Assembly: GCA_017311185.1 (NCBI GenBank)
Contig: JAESUZ010000464.1
Coordinates: 124,001 to 188,000, forward strand
Direction: 5' to 3'
Origin: Proteles cristata cristata
Lineage: Eukaryota > Chordata > Mammalia > Carnivora > Hyaenidae
Length of the DNA stretch: 64,000 nucleotides
The translations under genes and the position numbers were made by a program. The notes under the pieces were generated by a model that ran no database searches, was not told the DNA's origin, and saw only the letters and a program-made list of their open reading frames with translations. Numbering within the stretch: position 1 is the stretch's first letter; every line of letters begins with the position of its first letter. Below, piece after piece: positions 54,701 to 56,874 of this stretch.

Positions 54701-56096
54701 TATAAAGAACACACTCAACGCCTGAAACACAATCCAGTGAAGAAATGCGCAGAACACATGACTAGACATTTTTCTGAAGAAGACACCCAGATGGTCAACA
54801 GACACATGAAGAGATGCTCAACACTGCTCATCATCAGGGAAATAGAGATCAAAACCACATTTAGATACTCTCTCTCACTAGAGTGGCCAAAATTAACAAC
54901 TCAGGAAACAACAAATGTTGGTGAGGATGTGGAAAAATAGGAACCCTCTTGTACTGCTGCTGAGAATGCAACTGGTGCAGCCACTCTGAACAACAGTGAG
55001 GAGGTTCCTCAAAAAATGAAAAATAGAATTACCCCATGACGAAGCAATTGGACCTCTAGGAATTTATCCAAAGGATACAGGAGTACTGATTCAAAAGGGC
55101 ACATGCACCTCAAAGTTTATAGCAGCACTATCAACAATAACCAAATTATGGAAAGAGCCCAAATGTTCATCAATTGATGAATGGATAAAGAAAATGTAGT
55201 ATATATAAAGGAATACTACTCAGAGATGAACTTTGGCCATTTGTAACTACGTGGATGGAACTGGAGGGAATTATGCTAAGTGAAATAAGTCCGAGAAAGA
55301 CCAATATCATATGCTTTCATTCATAAGTGGAATTTGAGAAACTTAACAGAGGACCATGGGAAAGTGAAGGAAAAATAGAGAGGGAGGCAAACCATAGAGG
55401 CTCTTAAATACAGAGCCTTTAACTAAGCCATCAACTAAGGGTTGATGGTGGTGGGGGTTAGGTGGGTGGAGAAAATGGGTGATGGGCACTGAGGAGGGCA
55501 CTTGTTGGGATGAGCACTAGTATTGTATGTAATCAAAGAATCATGGGAATCTACTCCTGAAGCCAAGAGCACACTGTATGTTAACTAACTTGACAATAAA
55601 AAAATAATTGATAGGTTTCAAATGAGATCATTCCTTAAGGGTTTCCTGTATTTCTCTTATTTCCCACATAATTTATTACATTAAATATGCTTTAAAAAGT
55701 TAAAGTTATACAAAAATATAAGCAAGTGGGGTCTCAGTGAATTAATAAGGAGCTTCTTTCATAAAGTTGCAAAGTAAAACATTACTATTTTTCTCATCGA
55801 TCCATTCCATAGTCAACCATAAGTGTAAACTTACTTAGGACCAAAACATGATTTCAGAAAAATCATAGCAAATGTCAAAATATCATGGTATTTCATCTAA
55901 CAAACATTTATTACATGTTTACTATGTTCAGCACCAGGGACGTAGAAAGCAGTATGTGTTCCATGCCCTTACAGGGCTCATAGACTAGAAGAAGACATAT
56001 ATAAATAAATAAGTGCAATAAAAAATAACACAGGTGCTGGTTTCCAACTAAATCTCTGTATAAGTAATTCAGAAAAAAAATCTCTACTTCATGAAT

Positions 56097-56142
<46 letters not shown>

Positions 56143-56874
56143 CCTTATGGAAGAAAAGAATCTCCAAGTTATTACTTTTCATTTTATCACCTCTCAAACC
56201 ATCTCTTTCCAAAGTCCTCCACTGTATCATACTCATGATACTCAAGAATCAATACATAAATAAGTTATTTAACATCTTACTTGTAGCCAATACCAATAAC
56301 TTTTGCTAGAATGATACTCTCAGCTTTATTTTGCATTCTTTTTTTTTCCCCTCTGCTTTAAGTAAGGACAAATTAATACTGCTTCTGTAGGAGATTGAGT
56401 CTCCATTCCATTAACAGCTAAGACAAATTATAAAAGAGCACTCTACATGGAAAATATAGACTTCCAGTTATGGAAAAATAAGTCACTGGAATAAAGAATA
56501 GCACAAGGAATATAATCAATGATACTGAAATAGTGCTGTATGGTAACAGATGGTAGGTATACTTGTGGTGGGCATAACATAGAAGCTGAATCACTGCTGA
56601 ACACTGGAAAAAAATGTGATACTGTATGTCAACTATACTCAAAAAAATTTACAAAAAACATAAGGAGCACTCTATAAACAATGGACTAGAAACACTAATA
56701 TAAGAATATTTTATCAATGGTGCTAAAATAATCCTTTCAGAAATAAAGTTTAAATACTAAAATAAATGCATACAGAACATACGTTTTAGGCTTCAGTTTT
56801 TCTATAAAAGAATCTTCTTTAATACATCCACCTGTTTGGTAGGACCCTTGTCTCATATTTATAGTTGTAGCAAC
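2728..56874 (-). CDS. RNF17: RNF17 (TDRD4) gene, middle part: 17 coding exons, both ends outside the window
   Basis: This is the felid copy of RNF17, a large germ-cell protein with an N-terminal RING finger, a coiled coil and several Tudor domains. In mammals it sits in cytoplasmic granules of male germ cells, is needed for spermiogenesis, and restrains piRNA ping-pong amplification (family knowledge). Seen here: exons 56783-56874, 48705-48816, 47501-47581, 46218-46318, 35290-35461, 33569-33645, 33076-33150, 29114-29418, 26952-27110, 24227-24416, 23176-23344, 20937-21127, 19842-19983, 11837-11990, 8891-9006, 7793-7913 and 2728-2848. All have GT-AG borders, the phases agree, and the joined frame (2378 nt) is open. 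The translated segments match RNF17 as I remember the human protein (roughly residues 75-850 of about 1,620); no alignment was run. The RING exon(s), start codon, later Tudor domains and stop codon are outside. The open frame argues for a working gene and against a pseudogene. Confidence 0.95.
2922..3143 (-). mobile_element. Near-consensus CAN SINE with 17-bp TSD
   Basis: Minus-oriented and near consensus, including an intact 'aaccgactaagccaccca' head. It is flanked by a perfect 17-bp duplication, taaatgaggcaatttta (2905-2921 and 3144-3160). It is 73 bp upstream of the RNF17 exon at 2728-2848, just outside the acceptor/branch-point region. Confidence 0.95.
3161..3984. other. RNF17 intron, nothing recognised
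   Basis: AT-rich intron without a recognisable exon, RNA gene or repeat family. Confidence 0.5.
4000..4225 (+). mobile_element. Near-consensus CAN SINE with 15-bp TSD
   Basis: Plus-oriented SINE with an intact A box/B box-like tRNA part ('ggttcgtgggttcgagcc'), CT-rich body and A-rich tail. A perfect 15-bp duplication, ataaaagtctaagcg, lies at 985-999 (3985-3999) and 4226-4240. It carries the longer 'gctgactgccagctcaga' variant shared with other young copies here. Confidence 0.95.
4920..5045 (+). repeat. MIR fragment
   Basis: Diverged match to the core and 3' part of the mammalian MIR SINE: 'tgtaaccttgagcagctgac', then 'cagtcttctcactgtaaaac', in the expected order. Confidence 0.55.
5260..5590 (-). 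mobile_element. Feline L1 3' end (short 5' truncation)
   Basis: Starts with poly-T and 'aatttattatcaaattggct', the complement of a feline L1 tail, and continues through the end of ORF2 ('tgacttatttcactcagcat'). It ends where plus-oriented L1 text begins at about 5591, so the two pieces sit tail-outward next to each other. Confidence 0.8.
5591..6240 (+). mobile_element. Older L1 3' end, interrupted by a SINE
   Basis: Plus-oriented old mammalian L1 3' UTR: 'gcagcattattcatgacagt', 'aatactgtatgattccattt', 'agttctggaagtagatggtg'. It is interrupted by a SINE at 5991-6198 and resumes to an A-rich end near 6240. Confidence 0.75.
5991..6198 (+). mobile_element. CAN SINE with TSD, inside old L1
   Basis: Head 'ggggcacctgggtggctcag', tail 'aaataaataaaaaacatttg'. 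A 12-bp direct repeat, aaaaattactta, flanks it at 5979-5990 and 6199-6210. It is younger than the L1 tail it splits. Confidence 0.93.
6306..6421 (+). mobile_element. Older carnivore SINE lacking the CT-rich body
   Basis: The tRNA-like head ('ctgagttggtagagaggatg', 'gagttcaaggcccacattag') passes directly into 'tgtagagattacttaaaaat'. This is the older carnivoran SINE layout and differs from the felid-type copies. Confidence 0.75.
7090..7570 (-). mobile_element. Old SINE split by two younger SINEs
   Basis: An old minus-oriented SINE tail ('attttttaagattctatttt', about 7090-7115) is separated from its remainder ('aagtaatctttacacccaaa' to 'caagcaaccctg', about 7471-7570). Between them lie a minus-oriented SINE (about 7125-7285) and a plus-oriented SINE (about 7287-7470) meeting head to head. 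The joints between the copies are approximate. Confidence 0.7.
7793..7913 (-). CDS. RNF17: RNF17 exon: SN-like half after second Tudor domain
   Basis: This 121-nt exon (40 codons plus 1 nt) encodes [20 protein letters not shown], then [13 protein letters not shown] and MTCSVV. The acceptor is TTTGACCCAG|GCAATT and the donor is CGTTA|GTAAGT. 'A..C.LA.I.P' and 'W...A...F' are standard positions in the helical and SN-like part of extended Tudor repeats. Confidence 0.95.
8000..8880. other. RNF17 intron, nothing recognised
   Basis: AT-rich intron between two Tudor exons. Apart from a short CA-rich run at 8647-8662 no repeat or gene was recognised. Confidence 0.5.
8891..9006 (-). CDS. RNF17: RNF17 exon: second Tudor domain, second half
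   Basis: This 116-nt exon (2 nt plus 38 codons) encodes [20 protein letters not shown] followed by [12 protein letters not shown] and ends in PPEK. The acceptor is TTTTTGAAG|GATTGC and the donor is GAGAAG|GTAATT. 'V.V.YVDFGNT..I' is the hallmark of a methyl-arginine-binding Tudor domain: the aromatic residues and N of 'YVDFGN' line the cage that binds symmetric dimethyl-arginine on PIWI proteins (family knowledge). Confidence 0.96.
9122..9325 (-). mobile_element. Diverged CAN SINE
   Basis: Poly-T and GA-rich tail at left, 'gagccatccaggtgcccc' head at right. Several differences from the copies with readable TSDs suggest an older insertion. Confidence 0.88.
9525..9665 (+). repeat. MIR fragment
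   Basis: MIR-like order of words: 'atgtgactctaagcaagcta', 'cattatttcatgtgtaaagt', 'gggcataccaatagca'. Diverged and incomplete. Confidence 0.5.
9666..10358. other. RNF17 intron, nothing recognised
   Basis: Unique-looking intron. A short GC-richer patch at 10100-10220 shows no recognised domain or repeat. Confidence 0.45.
10372..10587 (-). mobile_element. CAN SINE with TSD
   Basis: Minus-oriented, tail 'aatgtttatttatttttgag', head 'gaactacccaggtgcacc'. A 13-bp direct repeat, aaggaacatttta at 10359-10371, recurs as aaagaacatttta at 10588-10600. Confidence 0.92.
10601..11208. other. RNF17 intron, nothing recognised
   Basis: AT-rich intron with no exon or repeat recognised. Confidence 0.45.
11209..11540 (-). 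mobile_element. CAN SINE next to an older SINE fragment
   Basis: Minus-oriented SINE (11209-11469) with an expanded GA tract (11295-11330), followed by a truncated older SINE ('aatttctacacccaatatgg' to 'tagcacccc', about 11485-11540). Confidence 0.8.
11837..11990 (-). CDS. RNF17: RNF17 exon: second Tudor domain, first half
   Basis: This 154-nt exon (51 codons plus 1 nt) encodes [20 protein letters not shown], then [20 protein letters not shown] and AKVI. The acceptor is TAACTCTTAG|ATAGAG and the donor is TCATTG|GTAGGA. '[11 protein letters not shown]' is the canonical start of a Tudor barrel, with W and Y at the usual aromatic positions. The domain is completed by the exon at 8891-9006. The intron upstream (11991-19841) holds the nested provirus region. 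Confidence 0.95.
12178..12380 (+). mobile_element. CAN SINE, diverged
   Basis: Head 'ggggcacctgggtggctcag' with a mutated body and a short tail 'cttttatttctaag'. No clear TSD was found. Confidence 0.85.
12383..13407 (+). mobile_element. Ancient L1 5' part (5' UTR/ORF1 region), left half
   Basis: Opens with 'gtgacatcagcaaaatagg' and runs through a degraded ORF1-like region ('aagactttagaactgtctta', 'aggaaagcaggaaaacaatg', 'attatttgaagacataatgc'). The same text recurs at 36.7-38.0 kb. It breaks at 13407 at the MaLR provirus and resumes at 17788 ('aacaaaccccaagtaggata'). Confidence 0.7.
13734..15777 (-). mobile_element. Young-looking 5'-truncated L1 with 17-bp TSD, inside LTR1
   Basis: A minus-oriented L1 of 2.04 kb, flanked by a perfect 17-bp duplication, gaaccaaccctatttat (13717-13733 and 15778-15794). 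It carries the C-terminal half of ORF2. The reverse-transcriptase motif [12 protein letters not shown] lies in the frame at 15761-15426. A long frame of 355 codons at 15328-14261 then shifts into another at 14301-13861. Two or more frame breaks and the 5' truncation make it inactive. It splits LTR1 of the MaLR provirus and is therefore younger. Confidence 0.93.
14261..15328 (-). pseudogene. L1 ORF2 remnant, 355-codon open frame
   Basis: The largest open frame in the window. It encodes the region C-terminal to the L1 reverse-transcriptase catalytic core ([14 protein letters not shown], then [20 protein letters not shown]). The upstream RT core is in a different frame (15761-15426) and the final part in another (14301-13861). 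It is an L1 pseudogene, not a host gene. Confidence 0.9.
16854..17090 (-). mobile_element. CAN SINE with TSD, inside MaLR internal region
   Basis: Minus-oriented and close to consensus. It is flanked by tcaagtcataagaatct (about 16837-16853) and tcaagtcataaaaatct (17091-17107), one mismatch. It is younger than the provirus. Confidence 0.93.
17788..18180 (+). mobile_element. Ancient L1, right half resumed after provirus
   Basis: Continues the ORF1 region interrupted at 13407 ('gcattataatcaaattatca', 'agattacttgctgatttctt', 'aactgtccttcaaaaataag'). The same word order appears at 38.0-38.5 kb. Contains a 10-G run at about 18000. Confidence 0.65.
18260..19060 (+). mobile_element. L1 3' end fragments
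   Basis: A carnivore L1 tail ('agagcacttgtgatgagcac' to 'ctgtacacctgaaaataatc', about 18260-18390) is followed by an older ORF2 end/3' UTR ('ttggtgaggatgtggaaaaa', 'aacagccaaaaggttggaaa') that ends near 19060 in 'aaataaaaaacactg'. Confidence 0.7.
19125..19360 (+). repeat. MIR element
   Basis: Good MIR order over most of the element: 'gttcaatcctggctctaccc', 'gctgcgtgacctcaggcaag', 'tctatctcataggattgtta', 'gaagattaatgag'. It lies about 480 bp from the RNF17 exon at 19842. Confidence 0.75.
19842..19983 (-). CDS. RNF17: RNF17 exon: linker and start of second Tudor repeat
   Basis: This 142-nt exon (1 nt plus 47 codons) encodes [13 protein letters not shown], then [20 protein letters not shown] and DFYLQL. 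The acceptor is GATTAG|GTTTAGG. A second AG five bases downstream would shift the frame and is rejected. The donor is CAATTG|GTAAGT. '[16 protein letters not shown]' is the opening beta-strand of the next extended Tudor repeat. Confidence 0.93.
20267..20318 (+). repeat. A-rich CAAA/CAAAA low-complexity run
   Basis: Simple A-rich tract with interspersed C (aaacaaaaacaaacaacc...) in the intron between RNF17 exons. A short CT tract follows at about 20492-20517. Confidence 0.8.
20937..21127 (-). CDS. RNF17: RNF17 exon: SN-like half of first extended Tudor domain
   Basis: This 191-nt exon (63 codons plus 2 nt) encodes [20 protein letters not shown], then [17 protein letters not shown] and [12 protein letters not shown]. 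The acceptor is CTTTTTCCACAG|AATGAA and the donor is GCAAG|GTAGGT. The pattern (helix, '[12 protein letters not shown]', then 'SLRDALV') is typical of the second half of an extended Tudor repeat. Confidence 0.95.
21325..21440 (-). mobile_element. Old SINE with TG-repeat tail
   Basis: A (TG)n tract at 21327-21347 leads into an old SINE ('ctctatgcccaatatagggc' to 'gagccagccaggcaccctt'). The simple repeat probably grew from the SINE tail. Confidence 0.75.
21795..22430 (-). mobile_element. L1 ORF2 fragment with a plus-oriented L1 tail at its right
   Basis: About 21795-22325 is minus-oriented ORF2 ('attaatcccttatcagatag', 'ccttctcccattcagcaggc'). The last 100 bp read as a plus-oriented L1 3' end ('ctgttgtatacctgaaacta'). 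Degraded. Confidence 0.65.
22560..22860 (-). repeat. Possible L2 tail fragment
   Basis: Word order resembles a reversed L2/MIR tail ('tagtatgtgctaggtaacc', 'gaatacaatgatggggaaag', 'gactcctgctttcatag'). Very diverged; low confidence. Confidence 0.35.
23176..23344 (-). CDS. RNF17: RNF17 exon: after first Tudor barrel
   Basis: This 169-nt exon (1 nt plus 56 codons) encodes [20 protein letters not shown], then [16 protein letters not shown] and [10 protein letters not shown]. The acceptor is GAATTCTTCTAG|GGTTGG and the donor is TTCA|GTAAGT. It supplies the strand and helix joining the Tudor core to the SN-like half of the extended domain. A 39-bp L1 insertion lies about 80 bp upstream in the adjacent intron. 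Confidence 0.95.
23426..23464 (-). mobile_element. Minimal 39-bp L1 insertion with 10-bp TSD
   Basis: Poly-T plus 'aaatataatttattgtcaaa', the terminal bases of the feline L1 3' end. It is flanked by atgcatttct at 23416-23425 and 23465-23474. It is only about 80 bp upstream of the RNF17 exon at 23176-23344. Confidence 0.8.
23475..24226. other. RNF17 intron, nothing recognised
   Basis: AT-rich intron. A C-rich run at 24171-24188 stands about 40 bp from the donor of the exon at 24227-24416. Confidence 0.5.
24227..24416 (-). CDS. RNF17: RNF17 exon: first (diverged) Tudor domain
   Basis: This 190-nt exon encodes [20 protein letters not shown] and later [18 protein letters not shown]. The acceptor is CATTATTTAG|GTGCAA and the donor is GCAGG|GTATGA. 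The 'G.WCRG....VDFGN' layout is that of a Tudor barrel. A cysteine stands where many methyl-arginine-binding Tudor domains have an aromatic residue (W-C-R instead of W-Y-R), so the aromatic cage may be incomplete. Binding ability is inferred, not shown. Confidence 0.95.
24420..25440. other. RNF17 intron, one possible L2/MIR trace
   Basis: Mostly unique. About 25070-25220 weakly resembles an L2/MIR segment ('tgcttactatgatctcagtg', 'ctgcacaacaatcctatgga'). No exon was recognised. Confidence 0.4.
25451..25639 (-). mobile_element. CAN SINE
   Basis: Minus-oriented, tail 'taagtttatttattcattta', head 'gaaccatccaggcacccc'. Slightly shortened in the head ('gtcagactgaaccatcc' lacks the usual 'cttaactga'). 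Confidence 0.88.
26641..26835 (-). mobile_element. CAN SINE
   Basis: Minus-oriented SINE from 'aagtttatttatttattttg' to 'gccacccaggcgcctc'. It ends 117 bp from the donor side of the RNF17 exon at 26952. Confidence 0.88.
26952..27110 (-). CDS. RNF17: RNF17 exon: lead-in to first Tudor domain
   Basis: This 159-nt exon (phase 1 to 1) encodes [20 protein letters not shown], then a lysine-rich helix, and ends in [12 protein letters not shown]. The acceptor is CTTATCTAG|GTTCTC and the donor is CTAG|GTAATG. The 'VSHV..PCHFYV' pattern is the usual opening beta-strand of the extended Tudor (SN-like) fold, where germline Tudor proteins begin each repeat. Confidence 0.94.
27111..28248. other. RNF17 intron, nothing recognised
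   Basis: Unique-looking intron upstream of the Tudor lead-in exon. No repeat or RNA gene recognised. Confidence 0.45.
28249..28326 (-). CDS. RNF17: Candidate in-frame cassette exon of RNF17
   Basis: Between the exons at 29114-29418 and 26952-27110 the minus strand has an open segment encoding [20 protein letters not shown] and then GSKA, followed by a good donor (GCAG|GTACTT). With acceptor TTCACAG|ATTATC the exon is 78 nt, phase 1 to 1, so it can be included or skipped without breaking the frame. The frame stays open to about 28430, so other acceptors fit too: right end 28338, or about 28429 after ATCTCAG. The main RNF17 isoform I remember joins the flanking exons directly, so this is an inferred alternative or lineage-specific exon, not a proven one. 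Confidence 0.5.
29114..29418 (-). CDS. RNF17: RNF17 exon: low-complexity linker, largest exon here
   Basis: This 305-nt exon (1 nt, 101 codons, 1 nt) holds the motifs [20 protein letters not shown] and [19 protein letters not shown]. The acceptor is TAAACAG|ATGTAA and the donor is GGAAA|GTGAGT. The reading frame runs on into the intron for a few codons (AGT GAG TGA), so the splice site, not the ORF end, sets the boundary. The region is hydrophilic and probably disordered, bridging the coiled coil and Tudor part. A carnivore L1 tail fragment lies directly upstream (29440-29570). Confidence 0.94.
29440..29570 (+). mobile_element. Carnivore L1 3' terminal fragment
   Basis: 'gtgatgagcactgagggttg', 'tggatcactaaattctatac', 'taactaactggaatttaaat' is the terminal segment of carnivore L1s. 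It lies immediately upstream of the large RNF17 exon, so the acceptor tract of that exon abuts it. Confidence 0.75.
29664..29858 (+). mobile_element. CAN SINE with TSD
   Basis: Plus-oriented SINE ('tgtctgggtggctcagtcgg' to 'aaataaataaataaacttaa'). A 10-bp direct repeat, gtgacacata, lies at 29654-29663 and 29859-29868. Confidence 0.9.
29905..30047 (-). mobile_element. Old L1 3' UTR-type fragment
   Basis: 'agccttattgatgtataatt', 'gttgtgtaaccatcaccaca', 'taattttagaacgtttccat' is a common mammalian repeat segment usually assigned to old L1 3' regions. Confidence 0.5.
30557..30770 (+). mobile_element. CAN SINE with internal GT microsatellite
   Basis: Head 'ggggcacctgggtggctcag', then the usual body. 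The CT-rich tail is replaced by (TG)n at 30721-30749 before 'aataataaacatttaaaa'. Confidence 0.9.
30771..31689. other. RNF17 intron, nothing recognised
   Basis: No exon or repeat family recognised. The segment 31190-31430 is less AT-biased and free of visible repeats, so it could be compared across species for conservation. Confidence 0.4.
32062..32455 (+). mobile_element. MER5A-like hAT DNA transposon, itself hit by an old SINE
   Basis: 'tgtgctgtccaataaaatgt', 'gggcacttgaaatgtggcta', 'gtacaactgaggaatccaat' fit the MER5A family (non-autonomous hAT-Charlie). An old minus-oriented SINE (about 32193-32289, 'agtaatctctatgatcaaca' to 'gagccagccaggcacccc') interrupts it. Confidence 0.65.
32349..32420 (+). 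repeat. Perfect 36-bp tandem duplication
   Basis: Two identical adjacent copies of a 36-bp unit (32349-32384 and 32385-32420), beginning 'tgtggttaatggctatcata'. It lies in the terminal part of the MER5A-like element. Perfect identity in so old an element means the duplication is recent. Confidence 0.95.
33076..33150 (-). CDS. RNF17: RNF17 exon: small linker exon
   Basis: This 75-nt exon encodes [20 protein letters not shown] followed by ESLT and 2 nt of the next codon. The acceptor is TATTTTAG|GTTGAA and the donor is ACAAA|GTAAGT, a near-perfect 5' splice site. Peptide and phase match the RNF17 region ahead of the first Tudor domain. Confidence 0.93.
33569..33645 (-). CDS. RNF17: RNF17 exon: linker after coiled coil
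   Basis: This 77-nt exon encodes 25 codons plus 2 nt, [20 protein letters not shown] followed by LRNSP. The acceptor is ATTCTAG|ATTATC and the donor is CCCAG|GTAAGAAG. It is too short for an ORF search and was found by looking for the peptide expected between the flanking exons. Its phase fits both neighbours. Confidence 0.9.
33781..34010 (+). mobile_element. CAN SINE with 15-bp TSD
   Basis: Plus-oriented, head 'ggggctcctgggtggctcag', with a long A/C-rich tail. Perfect 15-bp duplication caaagtttgatttta at 33766-33780 and 34011-34025. About 120 bp upstream of the RNF17 exon at 33569-33645. Confidence 0.94.
34676..34903 (-). mobile_element. Diverged CAN SINE with internal poly-T
   Basis: GA-rich body with a second poly-T (34758-34769) inside it, then 'gggatcatgactgaagccca' and 'ctgcctgagccccaggtaac'. 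Possibly two overlapping SINE pieces. Confidence 0.7.
35290..35461 (-). CDS. RNF17: RNF17 exon: coiled coil, C-terminal part
   Basis: This 172-nt exon (1 nt plus 57 codons) encodes [20 protein letters not shown], then AKSYIEEKK, and ends in [10 protein letters not shown]. The acceptor is CTATGAAG|GAAAAAG and the donor is AATCAG|GTAATT. The intron before it, about 10.8 kb, is the largest seen here and carries the ancient L1 at 36.7-43.5 kb and the L1 at 43.7-44.7 kb. Confidence 0.94.
35842..36060 (-). mobile_element. CAN SINE, minus copy of an inverted pair
   Basis: From 'aatgtttatttatttttgaa' to 'gagccactcaagcatccct'. Together with the plus-oriented copy starting 31 bp to the right it forms an inverted pair. 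Confidence 0.9.
36091..36327 (+). mobile_element. Near-consensus CAN SINE with 12-bp TSD
   Basis: Plus-oriented and near consensus with a long CT tract and poly-A. A perfect direct repeat aagacttcacca lies at 36079-36090 and 36328-36339. Shares the 'gctgactgccagctcaga' variant. Confidence 0.95.
38206..38440 (+). mobile_element. Near-consensus CAN SINE with 15-bp TSD, inside ancient L1
   Basis: A near-consensus copy with head 'ggggcgcctgggtggcttag' and 'gcggttcgtgggttcgagcc'. A perfect 15-bp duplication aaaatgttgaaagga lies at 38191-38205 and 38441-38455. Confidence 0.96.
38602..38822 (+). mobile_element. CAN SINE, inside ancient L1
   Basis: Plus-oriented ('gggtgcctggatggctcagt'), tail 'aaataaacaaataaacaaac'. 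Flanked by 'aaaatgaaagga' and 'aaaatgagagga', an imperfect duplication. Confidence 0.88.
40318..40690 (-). mobile_element. Inverted L1 ORF2 piece inside ancient L1
   Basis: Text switches to minus orientation. Frames at 40542-40324 and 40750-40556 encode L1 ORF2 linker sequence ([30 protein letters not shown]). It overlaps in content with plus-oriented ORF2 just to the left, so it is an inverted duplicate or a separate insertion. Confidence 0.7.
42812..43036 (-). mobile_element. Near-consensus CAN SINE with 12-bp TSD, inside ancient L1
   Basis: Minus-oriented and near consensus. Perfect duplication aagattagtgtt at 42800-42811 and 43037-43048. Confidence 0.95.
43184..43360 (-). mobile_element. 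Second inverted L1 piece
   Basis: 'ttttgttaaatgctttgtct', 'tcctggaataaatctcattg' is reverse-transcriptase-region L1 sequence in minus orientation. It stands between two plus-oriented 3' end segments and ends in a poly-A run. Confidence 0.65.
43702..44719 (-). mobile_element. 5'-truncated feline L1 with 7-bp TSD and SINE insertion
   Basis: Starts with poly-T, 'tagtttattgtcaaattagt', then the 3' UTR and the end of ORF2, stopping at 'ctgttggccatctgga'. A short duplication tatgatc flanks it at 43695-43701 and 44720-44726. An open frame at 44714-44250 holds the last part of ORF2. A minus-oriented SINE (about 44018-44248) interrupts it. Confidence 0.88.
44018..44248 (-). mobile_element. Near-consensus CAN SINE inside L1
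   Basis: Minus-oriented ('aatgttttatttatttctag' to 'gccacccaggcgcccc') with 'cagatttca' on both sides. Carries the 'gctggcagtcagtacagagc' variant, the complement of the longer form. Confidence 0.9.
44761..45000 (+). mobile_element. CAN SINE with internal 20-bp duplication
   Basis: Plus-oriented SINE ('ggggcctgggtggctcagtc' to 'aaaaataaataaaacatttg'). The promoter-region stretch 'ttttggttcaggtcatgatc' (44805-44824) is followed by a near copy 'ttggctcaggtcgtgatctc' (44825-44843). Confidence 0.88.
45001..45562 (+). mobile_element. Carnivore L1 3' end
   Basis: From 'attgtaccccaatatttaca' through 'ggatgagcactgggtgttat' to 'tgaatttaaataaaatcttg' and poly-A. It is the terminal 560 bp of a carnivore L1. 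Confidence 0.85.
45563..46008. other. RNF17 intron, nothing recognised
   Basis: AT-rich intron between an L1 tail and an old SINE. No feature recognised. Confidence 0.45.
46009..46194 (-). mobile_element. Old diverged CAN SINE
   Basis: 'aagttttacttattttgaga' to 'gacacccaagcaccccg', with deletions in the head. It ends 24 bp from the donor of the RNF17 exon at 46218-46318. Confidence 0.82.
46218..46318 (-). CDS. RNF17: RNF17 exon: coiled coil
   Basis: This 101-nt exon encodes 33 codons plus 2 nt, including [19 protein letters not shown]. The acceptor is TTTCCAG|ATGCTTG and the donor is TTCCAG|GTAATA. The heptad-like hydrophobic spacing (I, L, F, L, F, L) fits the RNF17 coiled coil. An old minus-strand SINE ends about 24 bp to the left, within the next intron. 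Confidence 0.93.
46855..47080 (+). mobile_element. ERVL-MaLR fragment (end of internal region and start of LTR)
   Basis: 'gatttagacttgatgttaaa', 'aatgtattttgcatgtgaaa', then LTR-like 'tgttatgggatgaattttgt' and 'aattcatatgttgaggtctt'. It is a partial, defective endogenous element; the right limit is unclear. Confidence 0.55.
47501..47581 (-). CDS. RNF17: RNF17 exon: start of coiled-coil region
   Basis: This 81-nt exon encodes exactly 27 codons (phase 0 to 0), including [19 protein letters not shown]. The acceptor is CCCTTTAG|GAAACT and the donor is AAA|GTAAGC. The acidic, leucine-rich composition fits the start of the coiled-coil region. Because the exon is phase-symmetric, skipping it would keep the frame. 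Confidence 0.93.
47920..48114 (-). mobile_element. CAN SINE with 14-bp TSD
   Basis: Minus-oriented and moderately diverged. Perfect duplication tggctatgttaaaa at 47906-47919 and 48115-48128. Confidence 0.93.
48288..48316 (+). repeat. ATC/CAT trinucleotide microsatellite
   Basis: About eight units of 'atc' in the intron between RNF17 exons 48705 and 47581. Confidence 0.9.
48705..48816 (-). CDS. RNF17: RNF17 exon: N-terminal linker
   Basis: This 112-nt exon runs from 1 leftover nucleotide to a complete codon. It encodes [20 protein letters not shown] followed by [17 protein letters not shown]. The acceptor is TTTTTCAG|GATAAAG and the donor is GGCG|GTATGG. A GTAATGG a few bases upstream could be misread as a donor, but it would break the phase with the next exon. 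The sequence matches the RNF17 region between the RING finger and the coiled coil. Confidence 0.92.
48817..49330. other. RNF17 intron, nothing recognised
   Basis: Intron left of the long L1 3' end, with a poly-T run at 49289-49301 and no other feature. Confidence 0.45.
49331..50551 (-). mobile_element. 5'-truncated feline L1
   Basis: Poly-T followed by 'agtttattgtcaagttggtt', then 3' UTR and the end of ORF2 to 'gaaaatgatctagtttcat'. Broken ORF2 frames at 50552-50367, 50505-50032 and 49838-49557 hold consecutive parts ([38 protein letters not shown]). About 1.2 kb. No clean TSD was found. Confidence 0.9.
50552..51844. other. RNF17 intron, nothing recognised
   Basis: About 1.3 kb without recognised repeat or exon. 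The part 51160-51560 is less AT-rich. Confidence 0.4.
51845..55607 (+). mobile_element. L1 with 5' UTR joined directly to ORF2
   Basis: Starts with an L1 5' end ('aagatggtggagaagtaggg', about 51845-51925), then jumps into ORF2 ('aaacagcagaatacacattc') without the rest of the 5' UTR or ORF1. The ORF2 region continues to a tail at 55607 ('ttaactaacttgacaataaa'). ORF2 is broken in many places; the longest frames are 52144-52548 and 54563-54940. Interrupted by a SINE at 52861-53081. Antisense to RNF17 and inactive. Confidence 0.8.
52861..53081 (+). mobile_element. CAN SINE with 15-bp TSD, inside L1
   Basis: Head 'gggcgcatgggtggctcagt'. Direct repeat aagtagaaatgaaag at 52846-52860, with aagtagaaatggaag at 53082-53096. 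Confidence 0.93.
55893..56045 (-). repeat. L2/MIR-type tail fragment
   Basis: 'acaaacatttattacatgtt', 'actatgttcagcaccaggga', 'ccatgcccttacagggctca' is the reversed tail of an L2-type element. Confidence 0.55.
56097..56141 (+). repeat. CA dinucleotide microsatellite
   Basis: About 22 uninterrupted CA units, likely polymorphic. In the intron between RNF17 exons 56783 and 48816. Confidence 0.97.
56440..56660 (+). mobile_element. Old L1 3' UTR fragment
   Basis: 'aatatagacttccagttatg', 'ggaatataatcaatgatact', 'gtatgtcaactatactcaaa' follows the order of old mammalian L1 3' ends. It ends about 120 bp from the RNF17 exon at 56783. Confidence 0.7.
56783..56874 (-). CDS. RNF17: RNF17 exon: segment just after the RING finger
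   Basis: This 92-nt exon starts at codon position 1 and ends after 2 nt of a codon. It encodes [13 protein letters not shown]...[15 protein letters not shown], which matches the stretch following the last zinc-binding 'CPDC' of the RNF17 RING finger. The acceptor is TCCTAAG|GTTGCT and the donor is AAAAC|GTATGT. It is the most 5' coding exon in the window. The preceding RING exon was not found between 56875 and 64000, so it should lie to the right, across the intron that holds the long L1. Confidence 0.88.
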
